In this document: piece by piece, positions 1 through 6,457 of the stretch
Numbering within the stretch: the stretch's first letter is position 1
Layout of the letters: every line of letters begins with the position of its first letter
DNA from: JABFXC01 sp035551575
GTDB lineage: Bacteria > Gemmatimonadota > Gemmatimonadetes > Gemmatimonadales > Gemmatimonadaceae
Assembly: GCA_035551575.1 (NCBI GenBank)
Contig: DASZNJ010000165.1
Span: 1 to 6,576 of the forward strand
DNA: 6,576 bases
Direction of reading: 5' to 3'
Position numbers and translations under genes: made by a program
The notes under the pieces: model-generated
Databases searched by the model: none
The model's input: only the letters and a program-made list of their open reading frames with translations
What the model was told of the DNA's origin: nothing

Positions 1-663
1 CTCGAGCGTCGTCGCCAGGATCGGATCGTCAGGCGCGAAGGCGCGCTCGCGAATCGCGAGCGCCTGGCGCCAGAGCTGTTCGGCTGGACCGTGCTTGCCG
101 ACCGCCTGCCGGAGCTTGGCCAGTGAGCCAAGGACGGTCGCGACCTCGGGATGATCCTTGCCGAGGGCGCGCTTGGTCTCGAGCAGGCGGAGAAGGACGC
201 GGTCGGCCTTGGAGAAATCGCGACGCTTGAAGTACAGCTTCGCGAGGTTGTTCAGCGCGACGGTGACTTCGGGGTGCGAGCCGCCGAGCGCCTTCTCCGA
301 GATCTCGAGCGAGCGCTTGAGCAGCTCGACCGCCTTGTCGGTCTCGCCCCTGGCGTCGTGGAGCGAGGACAGGTTGTTGAGCGAGGGGACGATGGCGTGG
401 CTGTCCGGCCCGTACGTCTGCTGGCGGATGGCGAGGGCGCGGGTGAAGCAGCGCTCCGCTTCCGCGAGATCCTTCGCCTGCAGGCGCAGTTGCCCGAGCG
501 CGTTGAGGCTCGTGGCGAGATGCGGGCTGTCGGCGCCCAGCTGCTCGCCTTCGCGGACGGCGGCTCGAAACAGCTCTTCGGCCTCGGCCAGCTGGCCAAG
601 ACCGACCGAGCGCCGCCCCGCTTCGTTGTACTCCTCCCACCGCGCCGCGACGGTCTCGCTCAT
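1..663 (-). CDS. Tetratricopeptide-repeat protein, kinesin light chain type (3' end beyond window)
   Basis: The frame is open from an ATG at 661-663 to the left edge, giving 221 residues with no stop, so the C-terminus is missing. The visible part is almost entirely TPR helices: a first unit around residues 9-44, then units near 49-82, 91-124, 133-166 and 174-207, with a sixth beginning near 216. The period is about 42 residues rather than the classic 34. Recurring elements are LNxL at the start of helix A, A-E-x-x-F/A-x-x-A in helix B, and D-S/D-H-P-E-V linkers. This matches the TPR_10/TPR_12 type found in kinesin light chains and many bacterial scaffold or signalling proteins. Such arrays bind other proteins; the partner is unknown here. 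No signal peptide or membrane segment is seen, so a cytoplasmic location is inferred. The start is supported by AGGAGAG (plus-strand 668-674), 4 nt upstream. It is divergent from tex. The unseen C-terminus could carry an effector domain. Confidence 0.9.
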   Translation of the reverse strand, partial: MSETVAARWEEYNEAGRRSVGLGQLAEAEELFRAAVREGEQLGADSPHLATSLNALGQLRLQAKDLAEAERCFTRALAIRQQTYGPDSHAIVPSLNNLSSLHDARGETDKAVELLKRSLEISEKALGGSHPEVTVALNNLAKLYFKRRDFSKADRVLLRLLETKRALGKDHPEVATVLGSLAKLRQAVGKHGPAEQLWRQALAIRERAFAPDDPILATTLE

Positions 664-867
664 CTGGCTCTCCTGTCTCGAAGAGGACGCGCCACGTCGG
701 ATGGGTGTAACCGGAGGGAGATGCCGTTTTTGCGTGCCAGTCAAGGGCTTTCATTTGCCCCGGAACGGGGCCACCTTTCGCGCCCTGTTCGGTCCGCCCC
801 CCCCGGTGGGCGCCACCTCCATGCGTCAAACGCATTTCCATCGCCCCCACAGCCACCCCTGCACCCC
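664..867. promoter_or_regulatory. Divergent intergenic region with three short inverted repeats
   Basis: This 204-nt spacer lies between the TPR gene start (leftward) and the tex start (rightward), so it should hold both promoters. It contains three perfect dyads, each with a 3-nt centre: GCCCCG-GAA-CGGGGC at 757-771, GGTGG-GCG-CCACC at 805-817 and ATGCGT-CAA-ACGCAT at 821-835. The last ends 32 nt before the tex start and has the look of a repressor operator, though small dyads are frequent in GC-rich DNA. A run of eight C lies at 797-804. On the minus strand TTGACT (739-744) resembles a -35 box, but no convincing -10 box sits at the right distance. No promoter is therefore assigned. Confidence 0.35.
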
Positions 868-3168
868 GTGCTCTCACCGTCGCTGATCCAGCAGGTCGCC
901 ACCGAGCTCTCGCTCGATCCCCGCCAGGTCGCCGGCGCGCTCGCGCTGTTCGATGAAGGCAACACCCTCCCGTTCATCGCCCGCTACCGGAAGGAGGCGA
1001 CGGGTGCCCTCGACGAGGTGCAGCTCCGCGACGTGCGCGAACGCGCGGACTACCTCCGCGAGCTCGAGGAGCGTCGGGCGGCGATCCGCAAGTCGGTGGA
1101 CGAGCAGGGAAAGCTGACTCCCGAGCTCTCGGCGAGGATCGGCGCGGCGACGACGAAGCAGGCGCTCGAGGATCTCTATCTCCCGTTCAAGCCGAAGCGC
1201 CGCACGCGCGCGACGATCGCCCGCGAGCGTGGGCTCGAGCCGCTGGCGGATGCACTGTGGGGGGGATCGCTCACCGACGCGGCGGCGATCGACGCGGCGG
1301 CCGGCTACGTCAGCGAGGAACGGGGAGTGCCTGACGCGAACGGCGCGCTGCAGGGCGCGCGCGACATACTCGCCGAACGCGTCGCCGAGGACGCGGCGGT
1401 GCGCGCGTGGGTGCGCGACAGCACGAGGTCGAGCGGGGTGCTGCGCGCGACGGTCGCCAGCGGGAAGGAGCAGGAGGTCTCGAAGTTCCAGGACTACTAC
1501 GACTTCAGCGAGAAGCTCGGCACGGTTCCGTCGCACCGCGTGCTCGCGATTCGCCGCGGGGAAGCCGAAGGATTTCTCGTCTGGACGATCGCCGCACCGG
1601 TCGAGGAGATCGTCGCGCGCCTCGACGGCGAGATCTCGCGGGGGAAGGGCGCGCGCGAGCAGATGAAGCTGGTCGCGGCCGATGCCTACAAGCGGCTGCT
1701 CGCACCGTCGATCGAGGTCGAGCTCCGGCTCGAGCTGAAGGCGCGCGCGGACGAGGAGGCGATCGCGATCTTCGGGATGAACCTCGAGCAGCTGCTGCTC
1801 GCTCCGCCGGCCGGCTCACGGGCGGTGATCGGGCTCGATCCCGGCTTCCGCACCGGAGTGAAGGTGGCGGCGGTCTCGCGCACGGGGGCGGTCGAGGCGA
1901 TCGACACCTGGTACCTGCACCAGCCGGAGAACTTCGCCGCGGCGCTCGAGCGGTTGCGCGTGCGCACCGGGGCGGAGCTGGTCGCGATCGGGAACGGCAC
2001 CGCTTCCCGGGAGACCGAGGCGCTCGTGCGCGAGACCCTGGCCAGGTCGCCGGCCGGCAGCGACACGACGGTGGTGGTGGTCAACGAGGCCGGCGCTTCC
2101 GTCTACTCGGCGAGCGACGTCGCGCGCGAGGAGCTCCCCGAGCTCGACGTCTCGATCCGCGGCGCGGTATCGATCGCGCGGCGGCTGCAGGACCCGCTCG
2201 CCGAATTAGTCAAGATTGATCCTAAATCGATCGGGGTCGGCCAGTACCAGCACGACGTCAACCAGCCGCGGCTGAAGAAGCGGCTCGACGAGACGGTGGA
2301 GAGCGTCGTCAACCGCGTCGGGGTCGAGGTGAACACGGCGTCGCCGTCGCTGCTGTCGTACGTGGCGGGGGTCGGGCCGACGCTGGCGCAGAGCATCGTA
2401 CGGGCGCGCGACGCGCGCGGCGGCTTCGGCGCGCGCGCGGAGCTGGCCGACGTGCCGCGGCTCGGCGCAAAGGCGTTCCAGCAGGCGGCGGGATTCCTCC
2501 GCGTCCGCGAGGGAGCGAACCCGCTCGACGCGACGGCGGTGCACCCGGAGCGGTACGCGATCGTCGAGCGGATGGCCGCAGACGCGGGGATCGCCATCGG
2601 GCAGCTGCTGAACAACGACGCGGCGATCGACGCGCTCGAGCTGTCGCGCTACGTGACCGCCGACGTCGGGTTGCCGACGCTGCGCGACATCGTCGCGGAG
2701 CTGCGGAAGCCGGGGCGCGATCCGCGAAAGAGCTTCGAGCCGCCGAAGTTCCGCGCCGACGTCTCCGAGCCGAAGCACCTTCGTGAAGGGATGATGCTCG
2801 AGGGGGTGGTGACGAACATCGTCGCCTTCGGGGCCTTCGTCGACATCGGGGTGCACCAGGACGGCCTCGTCCACGTCTCGCAGGTCGCCGAGAAGTTCGT
2901 CCGCGATCCGGCGGAGGTGGTGCGCGTCGGCGACCGTGTGGCGGTGCGGGTGATGAGCGTCGACCTCGAGCGGGGACGGATAGCGCTCAGCATGCGCGCC
3001 GACGCGGGGACCCCGCGGGCACCGAAGCCCGAGCGGGGCGCCACGCCTGACGAGGCGCGAAGCGGGGGAGGCAGCGGAGCACCGGCGGGGAAGGGCCGCC
3101 CGGCAGCACCTGCGCCCTTCACTCCGAAGCCGGGTTCCGTCGCCCCGAACGGGATACGGTTCAAGTAG
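868..3168 (+). CDS. tex: Tex, RNA-binding transcription accessory protein (Spt6-related)
   Basis: The product is 766 residues, close to E. coli YhgF (about 773) and Pseudomonas Tex. Domains in order: Tex N-terminal helical region (1 to about 190) with the signature DEGNTLPFIARYRKEATG at 29-46; a YqgF/RuvC-fold domain opening with IGLDPGFRTG around D324; the family motif GVGQYQHDV at 456-464; helix-hairpin-helix region from about 492 (AGVGPT at 500-505) to past 533; and an S1 RNA-binding domain at 641-709 (EGVVTNIVAFGAFVDIG). A Pro/Gly/Ala-rich basic tail fills 710-766. Tex binds nucleic acid through S1 and is thought to act on transcription complexes or RNA metabolism in the cytoplasm. The GTG at 868 is chosen because it puts the N-terminal motif where E. 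coli Tex has it. The reading frame stays open upstream to 151, but that part is antisense to the TPR gene. No Shine-Dalgarno sequence precedes the start; the leader is C-rich. An A/T-rich rare-codon patch lies at residues 446-454. Confidence 0.97.
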   Translation: MLSPSLIQQVATELSLDPRQVAGALALFDEGNTLPFIARYRKEATGALDEVQLRDVRERADYLRELEERRAAIRKSVDEQGKLTPELSARIGAATTKQALEDLYLPFKPKRRTRATIARERGLEPLADALWGGSLTDAAAIDAAAGYVSEERGVPDANGALQGARDILAERVAEDAAVRAWVRDSTRSSGVLRATVASGKEQEVSKFQDYYDFSEKLGTVPSHRVLAIRRGEAEGFLVWTIAAPVEEIVARLDGEISRGKGAREQMKLVAADAYKRLLAPSIEVELRLELKARADEEAIAIFGMNLEQLLLAPPAGSRAVIGLDPGFRTGVKVAAVSRTGAVEAIDTWYLHQPENFAAALERLRVRTGAELVAIGNGTASRETEALVRETLARSPAGSDTTVVVVNEAGASVYSASDVAREELPELDVSIRGAVSIARRLQDPLAELVKIDPKSIGVGQYQHDVNQPRLKKRLDETVESVVNRVGVEVNTASPSLLSYVAGVGPTLAQSIVRARDARGGFGARAELADVPRLGAKAFQQAAGFLRVREGANPLDATAVHPERYAIVERMAADAGIAIGQLLNNDAAIDALELSRYVTADVGLPTLRDIVAELRKPGRDPRKSFEPPKFRADVSEPKHLREGMMLEGVVTNIVAFGAFVDIGVHQDGLVHVSQVAEKFVRDPAEVVRVGDRVAVRVMSVDLERGRIALSMRADAGTPRAPKPERGATPDEARSGGGSGAPAGKGRPAAPAPFTPKPGSVAPNGIRFK

Positions 3169-3571
3169 CGGGTTTGAACCACAGGGAACTGCCGTGGCGT
3201 TTGATGGGTCGCGGTCCCGCGTAAGCCACTCGTGAACTGACAAGGGGGCCGGGCGAGAGGAACGTGGCTGGCGTGCCCCAAAGCACGTCCAGGCCGGCGT
3301 CGCGAGCCTCGCCCTCGCGGCAGTTCCCTGTGGTTTGATCGCGTTTCAGGCAGGATAGAACCCGGGATCCGCCCCTGTGGTGGACCGGCCGGGGGGTCCC
3401 CGGGATCATGGCGCGGGGGTCCGGTGTCTCATAGCGGGATCAGCAGTGGGGACGCGCGTAACCGCGGGTCGCTGCCGCTCGTCATCCCCGGAGCCCCGGT
3501 GCCGCGCCGCTTCCTCGCGTGGACCCCGCTCGCCTGGCCGCTCCTCTCTTCTCCCCAGTTCGCCCCCCGGC
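3169..3571. other. Non-coding spacer between tex and the M16 operon
   Basis: I find no convincing gene in these 403 nt; the short open frames on both strands match nothing I recognise. The left part (3174-3338) is the inverted-repeat element described separately. Further right are a GC-rich dyad CCGGGG-GGT-CCCCGG (3389-3403), a direct repeat of CCCGGGATC (3361-3369 and 3399-3407), and a third copy of CCCTGTGGT (3373-3381). The promoter of the peptidase operon presumably lies in this spacer. The best sigma-70-like guess, TTGATC (3335-3340) and TAGAAC (3356-3361), has only a 15-nt gap and is not convincing. The last 30 nt before the next gene are C/T-rich with no Shine-Dalgarno sequence. No intrinsic terminator with a U-tract is visible after tex. 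Confidence 0.6.
3174..3338 (+). repeat. 18-bp perfect inverted repeat enclosing a hairpin-rich interior
   Basis: AACCACAGGGAACTGCCG at 3177-3194 is exactly complementary to 3318-3335, with 123 nt between. Read as plus-strand RNA, the helix extends at both ends: outward G3176-U3336, U3175-G3337 and U3174-A3338; inward U3195-G3317, G3196-C3316 and G3197-U3315. This gives 24 consecutive pairs, four of them G-U wobbles. The interior can form compatible helices: CGCGG/CCGCG (3210-3214 with 3217-3221), AGCCAC/GTGGCT (3224-3229 with 3264-3269) and CGTGC/GCACG (3272-3276 with 3283-3287). A fourth, CGCGAG/CTCGCG (3301-3306 with 3314-3319), competes with the inner end of the long helix. It begins 5 nt after the tex stop codon. 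It could be a folded 3' UTR or leader, a small RNA, or the remains of a mobile element. The repeat itself is certain; its role is not. Confidence 0.75.
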
Positions 3572-5008
3572 ATGCAAAAGTCCCTCGCCGCCCGTCCGCT
3601 GCAGCTCGCGGCCGCGCTCCTCTCGCTCGCCGCCCCGGTCATGGCGCGCGCGCAATCGACGCCAATCGAGAGCCCGAAGCTCCAGGTCGAGCGCTACACC
3701 CTGCCTAACGGCCTGACCGTCCTCCTGTCCGAGGACAAGTCGACGCCGATCGTCGCCGTCGATCTCTGGTATCACGTCGGCTCGAAGAACGAGAAGCCGG
3801 GGCGCACCGGCTTCGCGCACCTCTTCGAGCACATGATGTTCGAGGGGTCGGAGCACGTGGCCGATGGCGAGCACCTCAAGCTCATCGAGGCGGCGGGTGG
3901 CGACGTCAACGGCTCGACCACCAATGACCGCACCAACTATTACGAGGTCGTCCCGAGCAGCGAGCTCGAGACCGCGCTCTGGCTCGAGTCGGACCGGATG
4001 GGGTTCCTCCTTCCAGTCCTCACCCCGGAGAAGCTGAACACGCAGCGCGACGTGGTGAAGAACGAGCGCCGGCAGCGCGTGGACAACCAGCCGTTCGGGT
4101 CGCAGGCGGACATCATCCCGGCCGCCATCTATCCGGCGACCAACCCGTACTCGTGGAGCGTCATCGGGTCGATGGCGGATCTCTCGGCGGCGTCGGTCGA
4201 CGACGTCAAGGATTTCTTCCGCACCTATTACGCGCCGAACAACGCGACGCTCGCGATCGTCGGCGACTTCGATCCGGTGAAGGCGAAGGCATGGATCGCG
4301 AAGTACTTCGGCCCGATCCCGAGCGGGCCGGCGATCACCCGGCCGGTGGTCGAGCCGACGCGGCTGAGCGCGAACAAGCGCCTCGTGCTCGAGGATACCA
4401 AGGCGCGCCTTCCACAGATCGTCTTCGTCTGGCCGACCGTCGGCATCGACAGCCCCGACGCGCTGGCTCTCGAGGGGCTCGCGTCGGTGCTCACGCGCGA
4501 CCGCACCAGCCGCCTCGCGAGGCTGCTCGTCTACGACCGCCAGCTGGCGACGACCGTGAACGCGCGCGCCGGCTCGGACGAGAACACCGGTGAGTTCTAC
4601 ATCCGCGTCAGCCCGCGGCCGAACGCGTCGCTGACGGAGATCGAGCGCCTCGTCGACAGCGTGGTGACGTCGATGGTCGTGGCACCCCCGACGGACCGGG
4701 AGGTCGAGCGGCTGAAGAAGACGACACTGGTCAGCGCGATCAGCGGGCTGCAGTCGGTGCTCGACAAGGCCGAGCAGCTGCTCGATGGCCAGACCTTCTA
4801 CGGCAACCCGACGCACCTGACGGACGTCGACCTCCCTGCCTATCGCGCGCTCGCACCGGCCGACGTCCACCGCGTCGCGCTCCGGTATCTCGCCGCGCCG
4901 CACGTCGTGCTCAGCATGGTCCCGGCCGGAAAGCTCGACCTGATCGCGAATCCGCAGCTCTCCTACACGAACGTCACCCCGGGGGCCGCAGCTCCCGCGA
5001 GCAAATAA
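3572..5008 (+). CDS. Exported M16 zinc metallopeptidase, catalytic subunit
   Basis: This is a 478-residue member of the pitrilysin/insulinase family (M16B-like size). Residues 1-27 form a signal peptide: K3/R8, a hydrophobic stretch from L10, and an ARA|Q cleavage site after A27. The N-terminal domain starts with LPNGLTV (44-50) and carries the inverted zinc motif H83-L-F-E86-H87. E165, in KNERRQ, is 77 residues further on and is the expected third ligand; E86 is the general base. The second, M16_C-type domain begins near YYAPNN (219-224). At the place where partner subunits carry an R...Y pair, this protein has V320 and T327 (R314-L aligned with R315-L of the next protein). It should cleave peptides in the periplasm but need its neighbour for a full active site. 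The ATG at 3572 is chosen because the signal peptide begins there; the frame is open upstream but that sequence is not protein-like. There is no Shine-Dalgarno sequence. The substrate is unknown. Confidence 0.95.
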   Translation: MQKSLAARPLQLAAALLSLAAPVMARAQSTPIESPKLQVERYTLPNGLTVLLSEDKSTPIVAVDLWYHVGSKNEKPGRTGFAHLFEHMMFEGSEHVADGEHLKLIEAAGGDVNGSTTNDRTNYYEVVPSSELETALWLESDRMGFLLPVLTPEKLNTQRDVVKNERRQRVDNQPFGSQADIIPAAIYPATNPYSWSVIGSMADLSAASVDDVKDFFRTYYAPNNATLAIVGDFDPVKAKAWIAKYFGPIPSGPAITRPVVEPTRLSANKRLVLEDTKARLPQIVFVWPTVGIDSPDALALEGLASVLTRDRTSRLARLLVYDRQLATTVNARAGSDENTGEFYIRVSPRPNASLTEIERLVDSVVTSMVVAPPTDREVERLKKTTLVSAISGLQSVLDKAEQLLDGQTFYGNPTHLTDVDLPAYRALAPADVHRVALRYLAAPHVVLSMVPAGKLDLIANPQLSYTNVTPGAAAPASK

Positions 5009-5011
5009 GCC

Positions 5012-6457
5012 ATGAAGATCAACAGCGAATTCTGGCAGCGCGCCTTCCTCGCCTTCACGGTGGGGCTGTTCCTCTCGTGCGCGGCGCGCGTCTCGCAGGC
5101 GCAGGAGGTCGACCGGACGAAGAAGCCGCCGAGCGGCGCCCCGGTGACCCTGCGCATCCCGGCGATGCAGATGCGGACCCTGAAGAACGGGATCCGGGTC
5201 GGGGTCCTCGAGCAGCACGAGATCCCGCTGGTGGCGGTGCGGGTCGTGGTCGACGCGGCGCCGGTGCTCGATCCGGCGGGGAAGGAAGGGGTCGCCTCGC
5301 TGACCGCCGCGATGCTCGCCGAGGGGACGACCACCCGCAGCGCCGACCAGCTGGCCGAGGCGTTCGCCGACCTCGGGAACACCGTCTCGCCCAACGGTTT
5401 CACGACGGTCACCGCCAACGTCGATTCCTCGCTCGCGCTGCTCGCCGACATGCTGCTGCACCCGGCATTCCCGGCGGCCTCGCTCGAGCGGCTCCGCCAG
5501 AACAACCTGGCGAACATCAAGCGCCTCAAGGACAACCCGCAGTACCTCGCCCGGCGCGTCGAGGTCAACGTCCTCTGGGGGACCGGGCATCCGTACGCGC
5601 GAGCCGTCAACGAGCAGTCGCTCGCCGCGATCACCCGCGACGACCTCGTCGCCTTCCACGGCAGGTACTACCGTCCGCAGAACGTGAAGTTCGTCGTCTC
5701 CGGCGACATCACGCCGGCGGCGGCGGTGGCGAAGCTCGAGGCGGCGTTCGGGAAGTGGAAGGCCGGCGGCTTCAAGGCGCGCTACAACATCCCGCCGGCG
5801 AAGACCGCCGCCGCGGGGACGGTCTACCTGTACGACCGACCGAGCTCGCCGCAGAGCGTGCTGCTCGTCGGCGCGGTCGGCCCGACGCGGACGTCGCCCG
5901 ACTACTACGCGATCGACCTGATGAACACCGCGTTAGGCGGCGCGTTCAGCAGCCGGCTCAACCTGAACCTCCGCGAGAAGCACAGCTTCACCTACGGGGC
6001 GAACTCCAGCTTCCAGTACCGGATGCCCCCGCAGCCCGGCGAGTTCGTCGCCAGCAGCGCGGTGGCCACGCCGAAGACGGACAGTGCCCTCGTCGAGATG
6101 CTGCGCGAGTTCCGCGAGGTCCGCGGCACCCGCCCGCTCACCGCCGCCGAGCTGTCGTTCGCGAAGTCGAGCGAGACGAAGTCGCTGCCGATGAACTTCG
6201 AGACGATCGACCAGATCGCCAACGCCGGCGTCACCATCCTCCGTGATGGGCTGCCGACGACGTACTACAACACGATCAGCGCGAGGCTGCGCGCCGTGTC
6301 CCTCGCCCAGGCCAACGCCGCGGCGAAGAAGTACGTCGATCCATCGAAGCTCGTGATCGTGGTCGTCGGCGACCGGAAGGAGATCGAGCCGAGCCTCCGC
6401 GCGGCGAAGATCGGGGCGGTGGTGGTGGTCGACGAGAACGGGGTGCCGGTCAAGTAG
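5012..6457 (+). CDS. Exported M16 family protein, non-catalytic partner subunit
   Basis: This 481-residue protein starts 3 nt after the previous stop codon, so the two are very likely co-transcribed and translationally coupled; no clear Shine-Dalgarno sequence is present. Residues 1-30 are a signal peptide (K2, R10, hydrophobic 11-25, cleavage SQA|Q after A30). The fold signatures are present: LKNG (57-60), YYRPQN (219-224, the same numbering as in the first gene) and TALGGAFSSRL just before R321. Where the zinc motif HxxEH should stand, in the context GVA.....MLAEGT, it has S96-L-T-A99-A100, so it cannot bind zinc by that site. It does have LREKHSFTYGA, with R321 and Y328 as the substrate-binding R/Y pair of non-catalytic M16B subunits. 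The expected role is to complete the active site of the preceding protein in the periplasm. C23 in the signal region is not in a proper lipobox. Confidence 0.95.
   Translation: MKINSEFWQRAFLAFTVGLFLSCAARVSQAQEVDRTKKPPSGAPVTLRIPAMQMRTLKNGIRVGVLEQHEIPLVAVRVVVDAAPVLDPAGKEGVASLTAAMLAEGTTTRSADQLAEAFADLGNTVSPNGFTTVTANVDSSLALLADMLLHPAFPAASLERLRQNNLANIKRLKDNPQYLARRVEVNVLWGTGHPYARAVNEQSLAAITRDDLVAFHGRYYRPQNVKFVVSGDITPAAAVAKLEAAFGKWKAGGFKARYNIPPAKTAAAGTVYLYDRPSSPQSVLLVGAVGPTRTSPDYYAIDLMNTALGGAFSSRLNLNLREKHSFTYGANSSFQYRMPPQPGEFVASSAVATPKTDSALVEMLREFREVRGTRPLTAAELSFAKSSETKSLPMNFETIDQIANAGVTILRDGLPTTYYNTISARLRAVSLAQANAAAKKYVDPSKLVIVVVGDRKEIEPSLRAAKIGAVVVVDENGVPVK

Noticed and set aside
712..723. GGAGGGAG followed directly by ATG 721, in the tex frame
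   Set aside because: There is no space between the purine run and the ATG, and the 49 extra residues it would add do not resemble Tex.
733..744. Sigma-54-like TGGCACG and sigma-70-like TTGACT on the minus strand upstream of the TPR gene
   Set aside because: The GC of the -12 element would be two bases out of position, and no -10-like hexamer lies 16-18 nt from TTGACT.
797..804. Run of eight C as a phase-variable tract or frameshift
   Set aside because: It lies outside all genes as called, so a length change would not alter a protein; it may still be a sequencing weak spot.
151..867. Upstream extension of the tex reading frame by 239 codons
   Set aside because: It is antisense to the TPR gene, has no Tex-like sequence, and known Tex proteins start where GTG 868 starts. 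High GC keeps such frames open.
29..877. Minus-strand 282-codon open frame overlapping the TPR gene
   Set aside because: It is Arg/Pro/Ala-rich and without recognisable domains; the other minus-strand frame from 663 has regular TPR units and a ribosome binding site.
3335..3361. TTGATC / TAGAAC as a promoter for the M16 operon
   Set aside because: Each box matches only four of six consensus bases, the gap is 15 nt, and it overlaps the right arm of the inverted repeat.
3169..3409. Short minus-strand open frames across the spacer after tex
   Set aside because: They have no recognised family and no ribosome binding site, and they run through the inverted repeat, so structure rather than coding explains the stretch.
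5066..5080. Possible lipobox FLSC around C23 of the second M16 protein
   Set aside because: Phe at -3 and Leu at -2 do not fit the usual lipobox, while SQA|Q after A30 is a good signal peptidase I site.
3482..5659. Minus-strand 725-codon open frame opposite the two M16 genes
   Set aside because: It is a GC-driven antisense frame rich in Arg, Asp and Val with no domain pattern; the opposite strand has clear catalytic motifs and signal peptides.
5077..6246. Plus-strand 389-codon open frame inside the second M16 gene
   Set aside because: It is an alternate-frame shadow, dominated by Arg, Gly, Ala and Pro, with no start signal or domain.
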